Assembly: GCF_018343515.1 (NCBI RefSeq)
Contig: NZ_JAGYPD010000006.1
Span: 186,001-250,000 of the forward strand
Source: Bacillus sp. FJAT-50079
Lineage (GTDB): Bacteria; Bacillota; Bacilli; Bacillales; Bacillaceae_C
Direction: 5' to 3'
DNA length: 64,000 bases
The notes beneath the pieces are model-generated. The model was not told the DNA's origin, did not search any database, and saw nothing but the letters and a program-made list of their open reading frames with translations. Shown here one piece after another: positions 26,338 to 36,504 of this stretch (position 1 is its first letter; every line of letters starts with the position of its first letter). Position numbers and translations under genes: made by a program.

Positions 26338-26365
26338 TTGCAACTCGATCAAATCATGTTATACT
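26338..26365 (+). promoter_or_regulatory. xpt-pbuX promoter
   Basis: TTGCAA (26338-26343), 16-bp spacer, TATACT (26360-26365) with a TGn extension. Transcription would start about 15 nt before the riboswitch aptamer. Confidence 0.75.
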
Positions 26366-26385
26366 AAGAACATTCTTATTATGCA

Positions 26386-26459
26386 TTCACTCATATAATC
26401 GCGAGAATATGGCTCGCAAGTTTCTACCGATTTGCCGTAAACAAATCGACTATGGGTGA
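26386..26459 (+). promoter_or_regulatory. Guanine riboswitch aptamer (purine riboswitch)
   Basis: Three-way junction closely matching the B. subtilis xpt aptamer. P1 joins CACTCATA with TATGGGTG; P2 is GCGAG (26401-26405)/CTCGC (26413-26417); P3 is CGATTTG (26428-26434)/CAAATCG (26442-26448); the loop elements ATATGG and CCGTAAA are present. The ligand-pairing base is C450 in J3/1 (position 74 of the xpt RNA), which specifies guanine/hypoxanthine rather than adenine. Downstream, AAGGT (26466-26470) can pair with ACCTT (26491-26495) before a T-run, and GAGCAGTG (26457-26464) can pair with CATTGCTC (26524-26531) as a competing fold. Expected to turn the operon off when guanine is plentiful. Confidence 0.96.
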
Positions 26460-26596
26460 GCAGTGAAGGTCATGTGTACATTCGTTTACAACCTTTTTCT
26501 TTCGAATATAAGCTCGAAGGACATTGCTCCACTCATTTTTATGTTTGGATGCCATCGCCTTTGGGCTTTTTTTATTGCTCTTTGGCAAATATTTGA

Positions 26597-27195
<599 letters not shown>

Positions 27196-27196
<1 letters not shown>

Positions 27197-28500
27197 TGAA
27201 GAAGCAGCTCCGTTTATCGGCCCTCGGCATGCAGCATGTATTAGCGATGTATGCGGGGGCAGTGATCGTTCCCCTCATTGTTGGAGGTGCGCTTGGTCTT
27301 ACTGTTGAACAGCTCACCTATCTAGTTTCAATTGATATATTAATGTGTGGAGTTGCTACCATTCTTCAAGTAATGAGTAATCGTTTCTTTGGAATTGGGC
27401 TCCCTGTTGTTCTTGGTTGTACATTTACAGCAGTTGGACCGATGATTGCCATTGGAGGAGAATATGGAATCTCAGCCATTTATGGTTCAATTCTCGTTTC
27501 TGGACTATTCGTTGTGTTAATTAGTCAGTTTTTTGGCAAATTAGTTCGCTTTTTTCCACCAGTTGTAACAGGTTCAGTAGTAACGATAATTGGGATTACA
27601 CTTATACCTGTCGCGATCAACAATATGGGTGGAGGAAGTGGAGCAGCTGATTTTGGATCAATGAAAAATATCAGTCTCGCATTTGGGACATTAATATTTA
27701 TTATATTACTATATCGTTTTTCTACTGGTTTTATAAAAGCAATTTCAATATTATTAGGTTTATTAGTAGGGACGATTGTTGCCGCTTTTGCTGGAATGGT
27801 GAATTTCAGCCCAGTTCTAGATGCATCATGGTTTCATCTCGTTAAACCATTTTACTTCGGAACACCAACATTTCATTGGTCTGCCATTTTAACGATGATT
27901 CTTGTTGCGATGGTCAGCCTTGTTGAATCCACTGGTGTTTATTTTGCACTCGGTGATATTTGTAAACGTGATTTATCAGAAGAAGATCTTTCGAAAGGTT
28001 ATCGGGCAGAGGGGCTTGCGATTTTATTTGGCGGTTTTTTCAATGCTTTCCCTTATACAACATTTTCACAGAATGTCGGTCTTATTCAAATGTCCGGTGT
28101 AAAATCTAGGAATGTTATCTTTATTACAGGTGGAATGCTGATTACGCTTGGTTTTATTCCAAAGATCGGGGCAATTACAACGATTATCCCGAATTCCGTT
28201 TTAGGAGGCGCGATGGTTGCCATGTTTGGCATGGTCATCTCACAAGGAATAAAAATGCTAAGTAAGGTCATTTCAGATTCACAAGAAAACGCGATGATTA
28301 TTGCATGTTCAATCGGAATCGGGTTAGGTGTAACGGTTGTTCCAGATCTTTTTGCACAGTTGCCGAATAGTATGCAAATATTAACAAGCAACGGAATTGT
28401 AGCTGGAAGTATGACGGCAATAATTTTAAATATTGTTTTTAATATGTTACCGTCGAAAAAAACAAAAACGGTTTTAGTAGCCGATAAAAAGGCAGTTTAA
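27196..28500 (+). CDS. pbuX: Xanthine permease PbuX (NCS2 family)
   Basis: Proton-coupled xanthine uptake feeding Xpt. 434 residues with about 12-14 membrane segments; nucleobase-ascorbate-transporter motifs are seen in GIGLPVVLGCTF, QNVGLIQMSGVKSR and SVLGGAMVAMFGMV. Overlaps xpt by 1 nt and ends at a strong terminator. Confidence 0.96.
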
Positions 28501-28504
28501 AATT

Positions 28505-28541
28505 AAAAGAAGCGGACTCAATTTGAGTCCGCTTCTTGCAT
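28505..28541. terminator. Bidirectional terminator between pbuX and the DAHP synthase gene
   Basis: 15-bp perfect complement AAGAAGCGGACTCAA/TTGAGTCCGCTTCTT (28507-28521/28523-28537) lying between two converging genes. Confidence 0.88.
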
Positions 28542-28543
28542 TA

Positions 28544-29632
28544 TTAAATATTTACTGGTGCTTTTTTGAGTGTTTTTGCGAAATCTTTTAATTCTTCAAT
28601 GTATGCATTGAACTCATCAATGTTCATTTGTTGAGCTGAATCAGATAATGCAACGGCTGGATCAGGATGAACCTCAGCCATAACAACGTCTGCTCCAATC
28701 GCAAGCGCTGCTTTTGAAGATGGAAGAAGTAAATCTTTGCGTCCTGTTGAATGCGTAACATCAACAACAACAGGCAAATGTGTTTCTTTCTTCAAAATAG
28801 GAACAGCTGAAATATCTAATGTATTTCTTGTTGCTCTTTCGTACGTACGAATACCTCTTTCACAAAGAATGATTTGATCGTTTCCTTGCGCGATAATGTA
28901 TTCAGCAGCATAGATGAATTCTTCAATTGTTGCCGAAAGTCCACGTTTTAAGAGAACAGGCTTGCGCACAGCTCCCGCTTCTTTTAGCAATTCGAAGTTA
29001 TGCATGTTTCTTGCTCCGATTTGAATGACATCAACGTATTTCAATGCCATTTCCATATGATTTGGATGAAGGATTTCACTAATCACTGCCAAACCTTCTT
29101 CATCCGCAACTTGACGCAAGATTTTTAAGCCATCTTCGCCAAGACCTTGGAAATCGTATGGTGATGAACGTGGTTTAAACGCTCCGCCGCGCAGTAATTT
29201 CAATCCTTGTTTTTTCATTGCTTGAGCAACTGATTTTACTTGCTCATAACTTTCAACCGCACAAGGCCCCATGATGAAATGAGCGTTTCCATCACCAATA
29301 TTCTCACCAAGTATAGAAACGATTGTATCTTCAGGCTTTTTCTTTCTTGATACGAGTAAAGCCTTTCTGTTATCGTCTTCTTGAAGCTCTAAGCTTGCTT
29401 GGAAAATTTGTTTGAATACGTGTTGGACCGTCGACGTATCGAATGGGCCTTCGTTATGTTCAGCTAATAAATTTAATAATTTTCTTTCTTGAACAGGGTC
29501 AAAACGCTTAGTGCCCTGCATTTCTTTTAATTTACCGATTTCTTGTGCAATCCGGCCTCGTTCGTTTAATAATTCTAACATTTGTAACGTCGTTTTCTCA
29601 ATTTTTGAACGCAATACCTCTAGTTCTGACAA
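28544..29632 (-). CDS. aroA: Bifunctional chorismate mutase / DAHP synthase
   Basis: First step of the shikimate pathway (PEP + erythrose-4-phosphate to DAHP) fused to an AroQ-type chorismate mutase domain (residues ~1-85, with [30 protein letters not shown]), the Bacillus arrangement in which the mutase domain confers prephenate/chorismate feedback. DAHP synthase motifs include [34 protein letters not shown] and [11 protein letters not shown]. 362 residues. The TTG start follows AGGAGGG. It points away from aroF, so it has a separate promoter; in B. subtilis this gene is not next to the aro cluster. Confidence 0.95.
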   Translation of the reverse strand: MSELEVLRSKIEKTTLQMLELLNERGRIAQEIGKLKEMQGTKRFDPVQERKLLNLLAEHNEGPFDTSTVQHVFKQIFQASLELQEDDNRKALLVSRKKKPEDTIVSILGENIGDGNAHFIMGPCAVESYEQVKSVAQAMKKQGLKLLRGGAFKPRSSPYDFQGLGEDGLKILRQVADEEGLAVISEILHPNHMEMALKYVDVIQIGARNMHNFELLKEAGAVRKPVLLKRGLSATIEEFIYAAEYIIAQGNDQIILCERGIRTYERATRNTLDISAVPILKKETHLPVVVDVTHSTGRKDLLLPSSKAALAIGADVVMAEVHPDPAVALSDSAQQMNIDEFNAYIEELKDFAKTLKKAPVNI

Positions 29633-29668
29633 CGATAAGCCCTCCTTATAATTTTCGAATGGTTCACA

Positions 29669-29698
29669 GCGAAACTCTGTAATAATTCAGAGTTTTCT
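29669..29698 (-). promoter_or_regulatory. Hairpin in the DAHP synthase mRNA leader
   Basis: GAAACTCTG/CAGAGTTTTC with an eight-base A/T loop, about 40 nt before the start codon in a ~120-nt leader. No T-run follows on the minus strand, so it may protect or regulate the mRNA rather than terminate it. Confidence 0.4.
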
Positions 29699-29757
29699 CA
29701 CTTTAAGACTTCAACGCTGTAAAGTGTGTGTGTGATTATTTTTGTTGATAGTTCAAT

Positions 29758-29786
29758 ACATTAGACCTTAAATGCAAAGCTGTCAA
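29758..29786 (-). promoter_or_regulatory. Promoter of the DAHP synthase gene
   Basis: On the minus strand, a consensus TTGACA (plus 29781-29786) is 17 bp from TAATGT (plus 29758-29763). The start would be near 29751, giving a leader of about 120 nt. Confidence 0.6.
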
Positions 29787-29820
29787 GAGGTTAAAAGAAA
29801 GTATTTTTCTTTTTCATTAT

Positions 29821-29840
29821 TTTACATGAAATCATGTAAA
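29821..29840. promoter_or_regulatory. Palindrome upstream of the DAHP synthase promoter
   Basis: TTTACATGA-AA-TCATGTAAA, perfect 9-bp arms, centred about 47 bp upstream of the -35 box. It has the size of a dimeric repressor/activator site; the cognate protein is unknown. The surrounding 29787-29960 is very A/T-rich with no gene. Confidence 0.4.
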
Positions 29841-29974
29841 GTGTGACAAAATGGTGAAGAATGAATATATAAAGTAAAAGCTAATGACAACATGATAAAA
29901 TGATTGAAATTGTCTTTTTTGAAAGTAAAGAATATATAATTTTTATTGTTTTCATTTCAAAAATCAGACTTCCG

Positions 29975-30122
29975 TGTCTAGCTCTAAGCGACTAACGAAC
30001 TTCACTCTTCTTCCTACGATAAGTCAACATCGGCTCTTTCGCCGTGTATACTTTAAGGAACGTCGACGCACCAACATCCTGTTGGGCAGTTTGTACGTCA
30101 CTAGACAAGCCCCTTGCGCTTT
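29975..30122. repeat. Dispersed palindromic element of Bacillus type, one copy
   Basis: Begins TGTCTAGCTC (TGTCTAG at 29975-29981) and ends CTAGACAAGCCCCTTGCGC (CTAGACA at 30101-30107), with internal CGGCTCTTTCGCCGTG and ACCAACATCCTGTTGG hairpins. I recognise the general wording from intergenic repeats common in Bacillus and Geobacillus genomes; that is memory, not a search. It is noncoding and lies between the divergent DAHP synthase gene and the T-box leader; its relation to either is unknown. Confidence 0.6.
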
Positions 30123-30212
30123 TATTATAAAATCTTTTAGAAAATAACGAAATATCACTTTACAATTTCGTTCGCTTATGATAAAAATTAAATCTAAATA
30201 GCCAATAAAAAA

Positions 30213-30460
30213 GCAAAGACAGGGCACAGTAGCATTCCTATCATTGTAAAGTCAGAGAGCTGGTGGATGGTGAAAATCAGCACAGATTTGAATGTGAATT
30301 ACTCCCTCGAGCTTCTTTTTAGAACGTTTAGCCACTTGCTAAATCAGTAAAAAAAGACGGTAGAGCCGTTATCCATTTGATGAGAGGTGGACGTATGTCC
30401 ACAATTAGGGTGGTACCGCGATATTTAATCGTCCCTGCTAAATGCAGGGGCGATTTTTGT
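30213..30460 (+). promoter_or_regulatory. T-box leader controlling aroF-hisC-tyrA-aroE
   Basis: tRNA-sensing leader. The T-box sequence AGGGTGGTACCGCG is at 30407-30420, inside the antiterminator, and is followed by a strong terminator (30427-30459). Stem I elements are seen in AGAGAGCTGG (30254-30263) and the ATGGTGAAA apical region. The specifier loop lies in GAATGTGAATTACTCCC (30290-30306); the only aromatic codon in it is TAC (30300-30302), so tRNA-Tyr is the tentative effector. Uncharged tRNA would permit read-through into the aromatic genes. Confidence 0.9.
30427..30459 (+). terminator. T-box terminator
   Basis: AATCGTCCCTGC (30427-30438) pairs with GCAGGGGCGATT (30444-30455; one G-T), followed by a T-run; mutually exclusive with the antiterminator that uses the T-box bulge. 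Confidence 0.9.
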
Positions 30461-30492
30461 ATTTTAAGGAAAAGATGACTGGAGGAATAATG

Positions 30493-31665
30493 ATGAGATA
30501 TTTAACAGCAGGCGAGTCACATGGACCGCAATTAACAACGATTATTGAAGGGGTGCCAGCGGGTTTATATTTAACAGCAGAAATGATTAATGATGAGCTG
30601 GCAAGAAGACAAAAAGGGTATGGCCGTGGCCGAAGAATGCAAATTGAAAAAGATGAGGTTGAAATTTTAAGCGGTGTAAGACATGGCTATACACTTGGGG
30701 GACCAATTACACTTGTTGTTCAAAATAATGATTTTAAACATTGGACAAAAATTATGGGAGCAGCCCCAATTAGTGAAGAAGAGCGTGAAGAAGTAAAAAG
30801 ACAATTAACGAGACCGCGTCCAGGCCATGCAGATTTAAATGGCGCATTAAAATACGGACACCGTGATATGAGAAACGTTTTGGAAAGATCTTCAGCTCGA
30901 GAAACGACAGTGAGAGTAGCAGCAGGGGCGGTTGCGAAAGTCATTTTACGTGAGCTTGGTGTTCACATCGGTGGTCATGTATTGGAGATTGGTGGAGTGA
31001 AAGCGAAAAGATTGCCATATGATTCGATTAAGTCATTGCAAGAAATCACGGAAGCCTCTCCGGTTCGTTGCCTTGATGAGGAAGCGGGAGAAAAAATGAT
31101 GAGGGCAATTGATGAAGCAAAGGAGAACGGCGATTCAATCGGCGGGATTGTGGAAGTGATCGCAGAAGGAATGCCGATTGGTGTCGGCAGCTATGTTCAT
31201 TATGATCGAAAGCTGGAAGCAAAGCTTGGTGGCGCAATGATGAGCATTAATGCATTTAAAGGTGCGGAAATCGGAATCGGGTTTGAAGCGGCTGAGAAGC
31301 CAGGAAGCCAAGTTCACGATGAAATTACTTGGGATGAGCAAAATGGTTATTCGCGCAGGTCGAATAATGCAGGTGGCTTTGAAGGTGGAATGACGACGGG
31401 AATGCCAATCGTCATTAGAGGGGTCATGAAACCAATTCCAACTTTATATAAACCACTTGAAAGTGTTGACATCGATACAAAAGAACCTTTCAAAGCAAGC
31501 ATAGAACGCTCTGATAGCTGTGCAGTGCCAGCAGCAAGTGTCGTTGCCGAATCAGTGATCGCATGGGAGCTTGCCGTAGCATTACTAGATCAATTTGGCC
31601 GTGATCGTATGGATGCGATCAAAGAAAACATACAGAGGCATAAAGAATATTCATTGCAATTTTAA
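30493..31665 (+). CDS. aroF: Chorismate synthase AroF (AroC)
   Basis: Last step of the shikimate pathway: 5-enolpyruvylshikimate-3-phosphate to chorismate, needing reduced FMN. Family signatures: GESHGPQL at the N-terminus, [30 protein letters not shown], and the C-terminal [18 protein letters not shown] 30493 is 7 nt from GGAGG and gives 390 residues, the B. subtilis length; ATG 30490 is alternative. It is the first gene after the T-box. B. subtilis has aroB, aroH and trpEDCFBA between this gene and hisC; none is present here. Confidence 0.96.
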   Translation: MRYLTAGESHGPQLTTIIEGVPAGLYLTAEMINDELARRQKGYGRGRRMQIEKDEVEILSGVRHGYTLGGPITLVVQNNDFKHWTKIMGAAPISEEEREEVKRQLTRPRPGHADLNGALKYGHRDMRNVLERSSARETTVRVAAGAVAKVILRELGVHIGGHVLEIGGVKAKRLPYDSIKSLQEITEASPVRCLDEEAGEKMMRAIDEAKENGDSIGGIVEVIAEGMPIGVGSYVHYDRKLEAKLGGAMMSINAFKGAEIGIGFEAAEKPGSQVHDEITWDEQNGYSRRSNNAGGFEGGMTTGMPIVIRGVMKPIPTLYKPLESVDIDTKEPFKASIERSDSCAVPAASVVAESVIAWELAVALLDQFGRDRMDAIKENIQRHKEYSLQF

Positions 31666-31726
31666 CTCGAATTAGCGGAAGTCACTCACTTTGATAAGTG
31701 GCAGGTTGAATGCTGTATCACAATTT

Positions 31727-31764
31727 AAATCTTTTTGTACCTTGCTGTCGGTACAAAAAGATTT
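31727..31764 (+). other. Long hairpin in the aroF-hisC spacer
   Basis: AAATCTTTTTGTACC (31727-31741) pairs perfectly with GGTACAAAAAGATTT (31750-31764) around an 8-nt loop. No T-run follows, so it is not a standard terminator; an mRNA processing or stability element, or a deletion scar, are possible. Confidence 0.6.
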
Positions 31765-31843
31765 GCTGATTCAAGTTAAACCTCCGTTGGATATCATGCA
31801 ACTTAGCCTTTAAAGAAAATATGAATGAAAGTGGGAACCGATT

Positions 31844-32917
31844 ATGATCAAAAAGCAGCTTCAAACATTAACGGCATATGCTCCAGGAAAAACGACCGAT
31901 GAAGTGAAGCAACAATATGGTTTAGAAAAAATCGTCAAATTAGCTTCGAACGAAAATCCATACGGAAGCTCACCACATGTTCTTAAGGCGATTACAAATA
32001 TTGAAGACTTTGCTATCTATCCTGACGGTGCAGCTTCAAAATTACGAGCAAAGGTCGCAAAACATGTTCAAGTGGCTGAAAATCAGCTTATCTTTTCAAG
32101 TGGATTAGATGAACTGATTCAAATTTTAAGCAGAGCGATTTTATCGCCTGAAACGAATACGGTAATGGCACAAGGTACATTTCCGCAATACAAGCATCAT
32201 GCTGTAATTGAAAATGCCGAAATTCGTGAAGTGCCTTTAAAAGATGGCTGCCATGATTTAGAAGGTATGTTAGCAGCAGTTGATAAGCGGACGAAAATCG
32301 TCTGGATTTGTAATCCGAATAATCCAACGGGCACATATGTAAATAAAGATGAACTTGATCAATTTTTAGCGCGTGTTCCAGCTGATGTGCTTGTCGTTTT
32401 AGATGAAGCATATTACGAATATGCGACAGCGGAAGATTACCCGCAAACGATTCCGCTCGTTGCTCAATATGATAACTTAATGGTTTTGCGAACATTTTCT
32501 AAAGCATACGGACTGGCCGCATTTAGAATTGGTTATGGTGTCGGCGCAGCAAGCTTGATTCAGCAATTAGAAGTAGCGAGGCTGCCATTTAATACATCTG
32601 TCCTCGCACAAGAAGCGGCAATTGCCGGACTGGATGATCTTGAATTTGTGCAAACAAGCGTTGAGCGCAATGCGACCGAGAGAGAAAAATTTTATCAGTT
32701 TTTTGATAAGCATGGTATTTCTTATTATCAGTCATTAGGAAATTTTATTTTTATAAACATTCCAGGAAAAACAAGTGGAGAAGTATTTCAATATTTGCTT
32801 GAAAGAGGCTTCATCGTTCGCCCATTTCCTACCGGTATCCGAATTACAGTCGGTGCGGAGAAAGATAATGATGAATTAAAGCAATTATTGAAAGAGATGC
32901 TTGTTGTAAAAGTTTAA
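31844..32917 (+). CDS. hisC: Histidinol-phosphate aminotransferase HisC
   Basis: PLP aminotransferase of histidine synthesis; in Bacillus the same enzyme also transaminates aromatic keto acids, which explains its place in the aro cluster. Motifs: [34 protein letters not shown] and the PLP lysine in [16 protein letters not shown]. 357 residues, standard length. 20 nt before tyrA. Confidence 0.95.
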   Translation: MIKKQLQTLTAYAPGKTTDEVKQQYGLEKIVKLASNENPYGSSPHVLKAITNIEDFAIYPDGAASKLRAKVAKHVQVAENQLIFSSGLDELIQILSRAILSPETNTVMAQGTFPQYKHHAVIENAEIREVPLKDGCHDLEGMLAAVDKRTKIVWICNPNNPTGTYVNKDELDQFLARVPADVLVVLDEAYYEYATAEDYPQTIPLVAQYDNLMVLRTFSKAYGLAAFRIGYGVGAASLIQQLEVARLPFNTSVLAQEAAIAGLDDLEFVQTSVERNATEREKFYQFFDKHGISYYQSLGNFIFINIPGKTSGEVFQYLLERGFIVRPFPTGIRITVGAEKDNDELKQLLKEMLVVKV

Positions 32918-32937
32918 CAAGGATAGGCAGTGACAAG

Positions 32938-34044
32938 ATGGAAGAAAGAAAGCACATACTTTTAATTGGAGTCGGTCTGATCGGCGGCTCCGTTGCACTG
33001 GCAATTAAAAAAGAACATGATGTCAACATTACAGGCTTTGATGTTAATGAGGAGAACTGTAAGTTGGCGGAAAAAATGAATATTATCGATCGTTATACAG
33101 AGTCTATTGAACAAGAAGCAGGCAATGCAGATTTGATCATACTAGCTTGTCCTGTTGAAAAGGCAGAGCGGATATTATCAACGCTAGAAAATCTTACGTT
33201 GAAAAAAAATGTAATTATTACGGATGTATGTAGTACAAAAAGCCGTTTAATGGAAAAAGCAGAAGCACTTTTTAATGGAAACGCGGCGTTTATTGGCGGA
33301 CATCCAATGGCTGGGTCCCACAAAGTTGGGCCTGGCAGTGCGAAAGCTCATTTATTTGAAAATGCCTTCTATGTATTAACTCCATCGAAACAAGCAAGAC
33401 CTGAAGCAGTTGCTGAATTAAAAGAATGGTTGAGAGGGACGAAGGCAAACTTCATTATAATGGATGCACAAGAGCATGATTTAGTCACTGGAGTTGTCAG
33501 TCACTTCCCGCATGTCATTGCAGCAAGCTTGGTACGACACGTCCAGTCCTATTCAGAGAAAAATGAGCATGTGAACTTCCTTGCTGCTGGTGGCTTCCGG
33601 GATATTACGCGAATCGCTTCGAGCAGCCCAGAAATGTGGCGTGATATCGTTCGCCACAATCAACCAATGCTATTATCATTAATTGATGAATGGATGAAGG
33701 AGATGGATCAAGTTCGCGGGCTCATTCATGAAGGGAATAGCGAGCATTTATATGATTATTTCTCTGGAGCAAAAAAATTCCGCGATTCCTTACCAGTAAG
33801 AGCGCGAGGGGCGATTACAGCATTTTATGATTTATATGTAGATGTGCTCGATAAACCAGGTGTCATTTCAAGTGTGACATCGTTACTTGCAGAGGAAAAC
33901 ATTAGTATTACAAATATCCGAATTATTGAGGCGCGTGAAGATGTGTATGGTGTCTTGCGGCTTAGCTTTCAAACATTAGAGGACATGGAGAAAGCAAGGA
34001 TCAGTCTAGAAGCAAGGGGATATGAGACATATATTAGTATGTAG
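32938..34044 (+). CDS. tyrA: Prephenate dehydrogenase TyrA with ACT domain
   Basis: NAD-dependent oxidative decarboxylation of prephenate to 4-hydroxyphenylpyruvate for tyrosine. N-terminal Rossmann motif IGVGLIGGSVALA, catalytic GGHPMAGSHKVGPGSA histidine segment and VVSHFPHVIAASLV; a C-terminal ACT domain (about residues 298-368, YVDVLDKPGVISSVTSLL) suggests amino-acid feedback. 368 residues. aroE follows 12 nt downstream. Confidence 0.95.
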   Translation: MEERKHILLIGVGLIGGSVALAIKKEHDVNITGFDVNEENCKLAEKMNIIDRYTESIEQEAGNADLIILACPVEKAERILSTLENLTLKKNVIITDVCSTKSRLMEKAEALFNGNAAFIGGHPMAGSHKVGPGSAKAHLFENAFYVLTPSKQARPEAVAELKEWLRGTKANFIIMDAQEHDLVTGVVSHFPHVIAASLVRHVQSYSEKNEHVNFLAAGGFRDITRIASSSPEMWRDIVRHNQPMLLSLIDEWMKEMDQVRGLIHEGNSEHLYDYFSGAKKFRDSLPVRARGAITAFYDLYVDVLDKPGVISSVTSLLAEENISITNIRIIEAREDVYGVLRLSFQTLEDMEKARISLEARGYETYISM

Positions 34045-34056
34045 GGAGTGAAAAAG

Positions 34057-35352
34057 ATGGCGAAAGTAGTGACAGAAGAACGTACACAATTACAAGGGGT
34101 TATACGTGTACCGGGAGATAAATCGATCTCGCATCGTGCGGTTATGTTCGGGTCGATTGCCCAAGGAAAAACGATCGTAAAAGGATTGCTGACAGGGGAC
34201 GATTGTTTAAATACGATTGCCTGTTTTCGTAAATTAGGCGTGAACATTCTTCAAGATGGTGATTATGTAGAAATTGATGGTCAAGGTCTAGAAGGATTGA
34301 AGGAGCCTGAACATATTTTAGATGTTGGAAATTCAGGAACGACGATCCGCTTATTATTAGGCATTCTAGCTAATCTTCCGTTTCATACAAATGTTATTGG
34401 TGACGAATCAATTGCGAAACGCCCGATGGATCGCGTAACTGTGCCGTTAAAACAAATGGGCGCCAAAATTGATGGAAGATCAAACGGATCATTTACACCA
34501 TTAAGTATACGCGGCGGCGGCATACAGGGGATTGATTATCAATCACCAGTCGCAAGTGCGCAAGTGAAATCAGCCGTCCTGCTTGCGGGATTACAAGCAG
34601 AAGGTGAAACATCTGTGACAGAACCAGAGGCATCAAGAGATCATACGGAACGGATGTTAAGAGCTTTTGGAGTTGAGGTGAATGAGGATGGCTTGAAGAA
34701 ATCACTTAAAGGAAAACAAAAGCTTGTCGCAACTGAAATAAATGTACCAGGTGATATTTCATCCGCTGCCTTCTTTTTAGTTGCCGGAGCGATTTTGCCA
34801 AATAGTCAAATCACGCTGCAAAATGTTGGGATGAACCCAACGCGAACGGGAATTATTGATGTGCTTCAACAAATGGGAGCGGATTTGACAATTGAAAACG
34901 TAAATGAAGAAGCTGTTGAGCCATCTGCGGATATTACTGTCCGTACGTCAAATTTGCAAGCAGTCGAAATTAGTGGGGAAATCATTCCGCGACTCATTGA
35001 TGAAATTCCGATCCTAGCGCTTGCCGCTACGCAAGCAGAAGGGGTAACGATTATAAAAGATGCTGCCGAACTAAAAGTAAAGGAAACGAATCGAATTGAT
35101 GCCGTTGTTGAAGAACTGAAAAAAATGGGAGCGAACATTGAAGCGACAGAAGATGGGATGAAGATTTATGGAAAGTCTTCACTGCATGCCGCGAGCGATG
35201 TTGACAGTCGTGGCGATCATCGAATCGGCATGATGCTCGCGATCGCTGCTTGTCTAGCACAAGGTGAGACAGAAATTGCCAATAGCGAAGCAATCTCGAT
35301 TTCGTATCCAAACTTTTTTCAGCAATTGGAACAATTAAAGAAAAATAGTTAA
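34057..35352 (+). CDS. aroE: 5-enolpyruvylshikimate-3-phosphate synthase AroE (AroA)
   Basis: Sixth step of the shikimate pathway, the glyphosate target. Motifs: [41 protein letters not shown] and [14 protein letters not shown]. 431 residues. ATG 34057 has AGGGAG 8 nt upstream; the in-frame GTG at 34048 lies within that site. Here aroE is the Bacillus name; other bacteria call it aroA. End of the T-box operon, though no clear terminator follows within the short spacer. Confidence 0.95.
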   Translation: MAKVVTEERTQLQGVIRVPGDKSISHRAVMFGSIAQGKTIVKGLLTGDDCLNTIACFRKLGVNILQDGDYVEIDGQGLEGLKEPEHILDVGNSGTTIRLLLGILANLPFHTNVIGDESIAKRPMDRVTVPLKQMGAKIDGRSNGSFTPLSIRGGGIQGIDYQSPVASAQVKSAVLLAGLQAEGETSVTEPEASRDHTERMLRAFGVEVNEDGLKKSLKGKQKLVATEINVPGDISSAAFFLVAGAILPNSQITLQNVGMNPTRTGIIDVLQQMGADLTIENVNEEAVEPSADITVRTSNLQAVEISGEIIPRLIDEIPILALAATQAEGVTIIKDAAELKVKETNRIDAVVEELKKMGANIEATEDGMKIYGKSSLHAASDVDSRGDHRIGMMLAIAACLAQGETEIANSEAISISYPNFFQQLEQLKKNS

Positions 35353-35430
35353 AAATGAAGCGATTAGGGTATCCTGATAAGGTTAATATTGCTATAAACT
35401 AAGCCGATGACATTGAAAGGGGCGAACCAT

Positions 35431-36504
35431 ATGCCGCGAATTATTTCGGTAGGTACTGGAATTCCATCATTTGCGATTTCACAGCAAGAAACGATGGAAT
35501 TAACGAAGCAATTATTTTCCGATTCGATCAAGGACCTTGATCGCTTATTACATGTTTTTCATAATGGTGACATAGTGAAGCGTCATTTTGTCAAAAGCAT
35601 TGACTGGTATAAAGAGGATCATTCCTTTTCTGAAAAAAATACAGCGTTTATTCGTGAGGCTGAAACACTTGCGATTGAAGCCATTCAACAATGTATGAAT
35701 GCGGCCGATCTTAAGTTTGCCTACAATGAAATTGATGCGATTTTTATGGTTACGACGACAGGCATTGCGACACCGAGTCTTGATGCCCGAATAATGAACC
35801 AATTGCCTTTTTCTCCGCATATGAAAAGAGTGCCGATTTGGGGGCTTGGTTGTGCAGGAGGAGCTGCTGGTTTATCAAGAGCGTATGAATATTGCTTAGC
35901 ATATCCGGGTGCGAAAGTATTGCTAGTTGCCGTGGAATTATGCAGCTTAACCTTTCAAAAGGATGATATAAGCAAAAGTAATTTAATTGGTGCATCATTG
36001 TTTGCAGATGGGGCAGCTGCTGTTCTTATTACTGGTGATGAGGTTCATCGAATGAATTGCTCACAGCCATTGCCGAAAATCATCGCCACTCAATCGACAT
36101 TAATGCCTGACTCACTTAATGTAATGGGCTGGGATATAAAAGATCACGGTTTGTACGTCGTGTTTTCTAAAAGCATACCCTCGATTGTTGAAAAATGGCT
36201 AGAACCGAATGTCCAGCAATTTTTAACAAGCAACGGGATTGATAAAGAAGATATTGCTCATTTTGTCGCACATCCGGGCGGAAAGAAAGTGATCGCTGCC
36301 TATGAAAAGGCTTTGCGGTTAGATCCGGAAAAATCCAAGCACTCCCGGACCATATTAAATGAATATGGAAATATGTCATCCGTCACCGTCCTATTTGTAT
36401 TACAAAAATTTTTGGAAGAACAAATCAATGTAGGTGATTATGGCTTGATCACCGCGCTTGGACCAGGATTTAGCTCAGAGCTTCTTCTATTGCGGTGGTC
36501 ATAA
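35431..36504 (+). CDS. bcsA: Type III polyketide synthase BcsA (chalcone/stilbene-synthase family)
   Basis: Thiolase-fold polyketide synthase; the B. subtilis homologue makes alkylpyrones from long-chain acyl-CoA and malonyl-CoA. The Cys-His-Asn triad is intact: Cys141 in GLGCAGGAAG, His281 in FVAHPGGKKV, Asn314 in EYGNMSSVTV. ATG 35431 follows AAAGGGGCG and gives 357 residues; the upstream in-frame ATG at 35407 is poorly placed. Its TAA overlaps the ATG of ypbQ, which in B. subtilis methylates the alkylpyrone product. Confidence 0.94.
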   Translation: MPRIISVGTGIPSFAISQQETMELTKQLFSDSIKDLDRLLHVFHNGDIVKRHFVKSIDWYKEDHSFSEKNTAFIREAETLAIEAIQQCMNAADLKFAYNEIDAIFMVTTTGIATPSLDARIMNQLPFSPHMKRVPIWGLGCAGGAAGLSRAYEYCLAYPGAKVLLVAVELCSLTFQKDDISKSNLIGASLFADGAAAVLITGDEVHRMNCSQPLPKIIATQSTLMPDSLNVMGWDIKDHGLYVVFSKSIPSIVEKWLEPNVQQFLTSNGIDKEDIAHFVAHPGGKKVIAAYEKALRLDPEKSKHSRTILNEYGNMSSVTVLFVLQKFLEEQINVGDYGLITALGPGFSSELLLLRWS

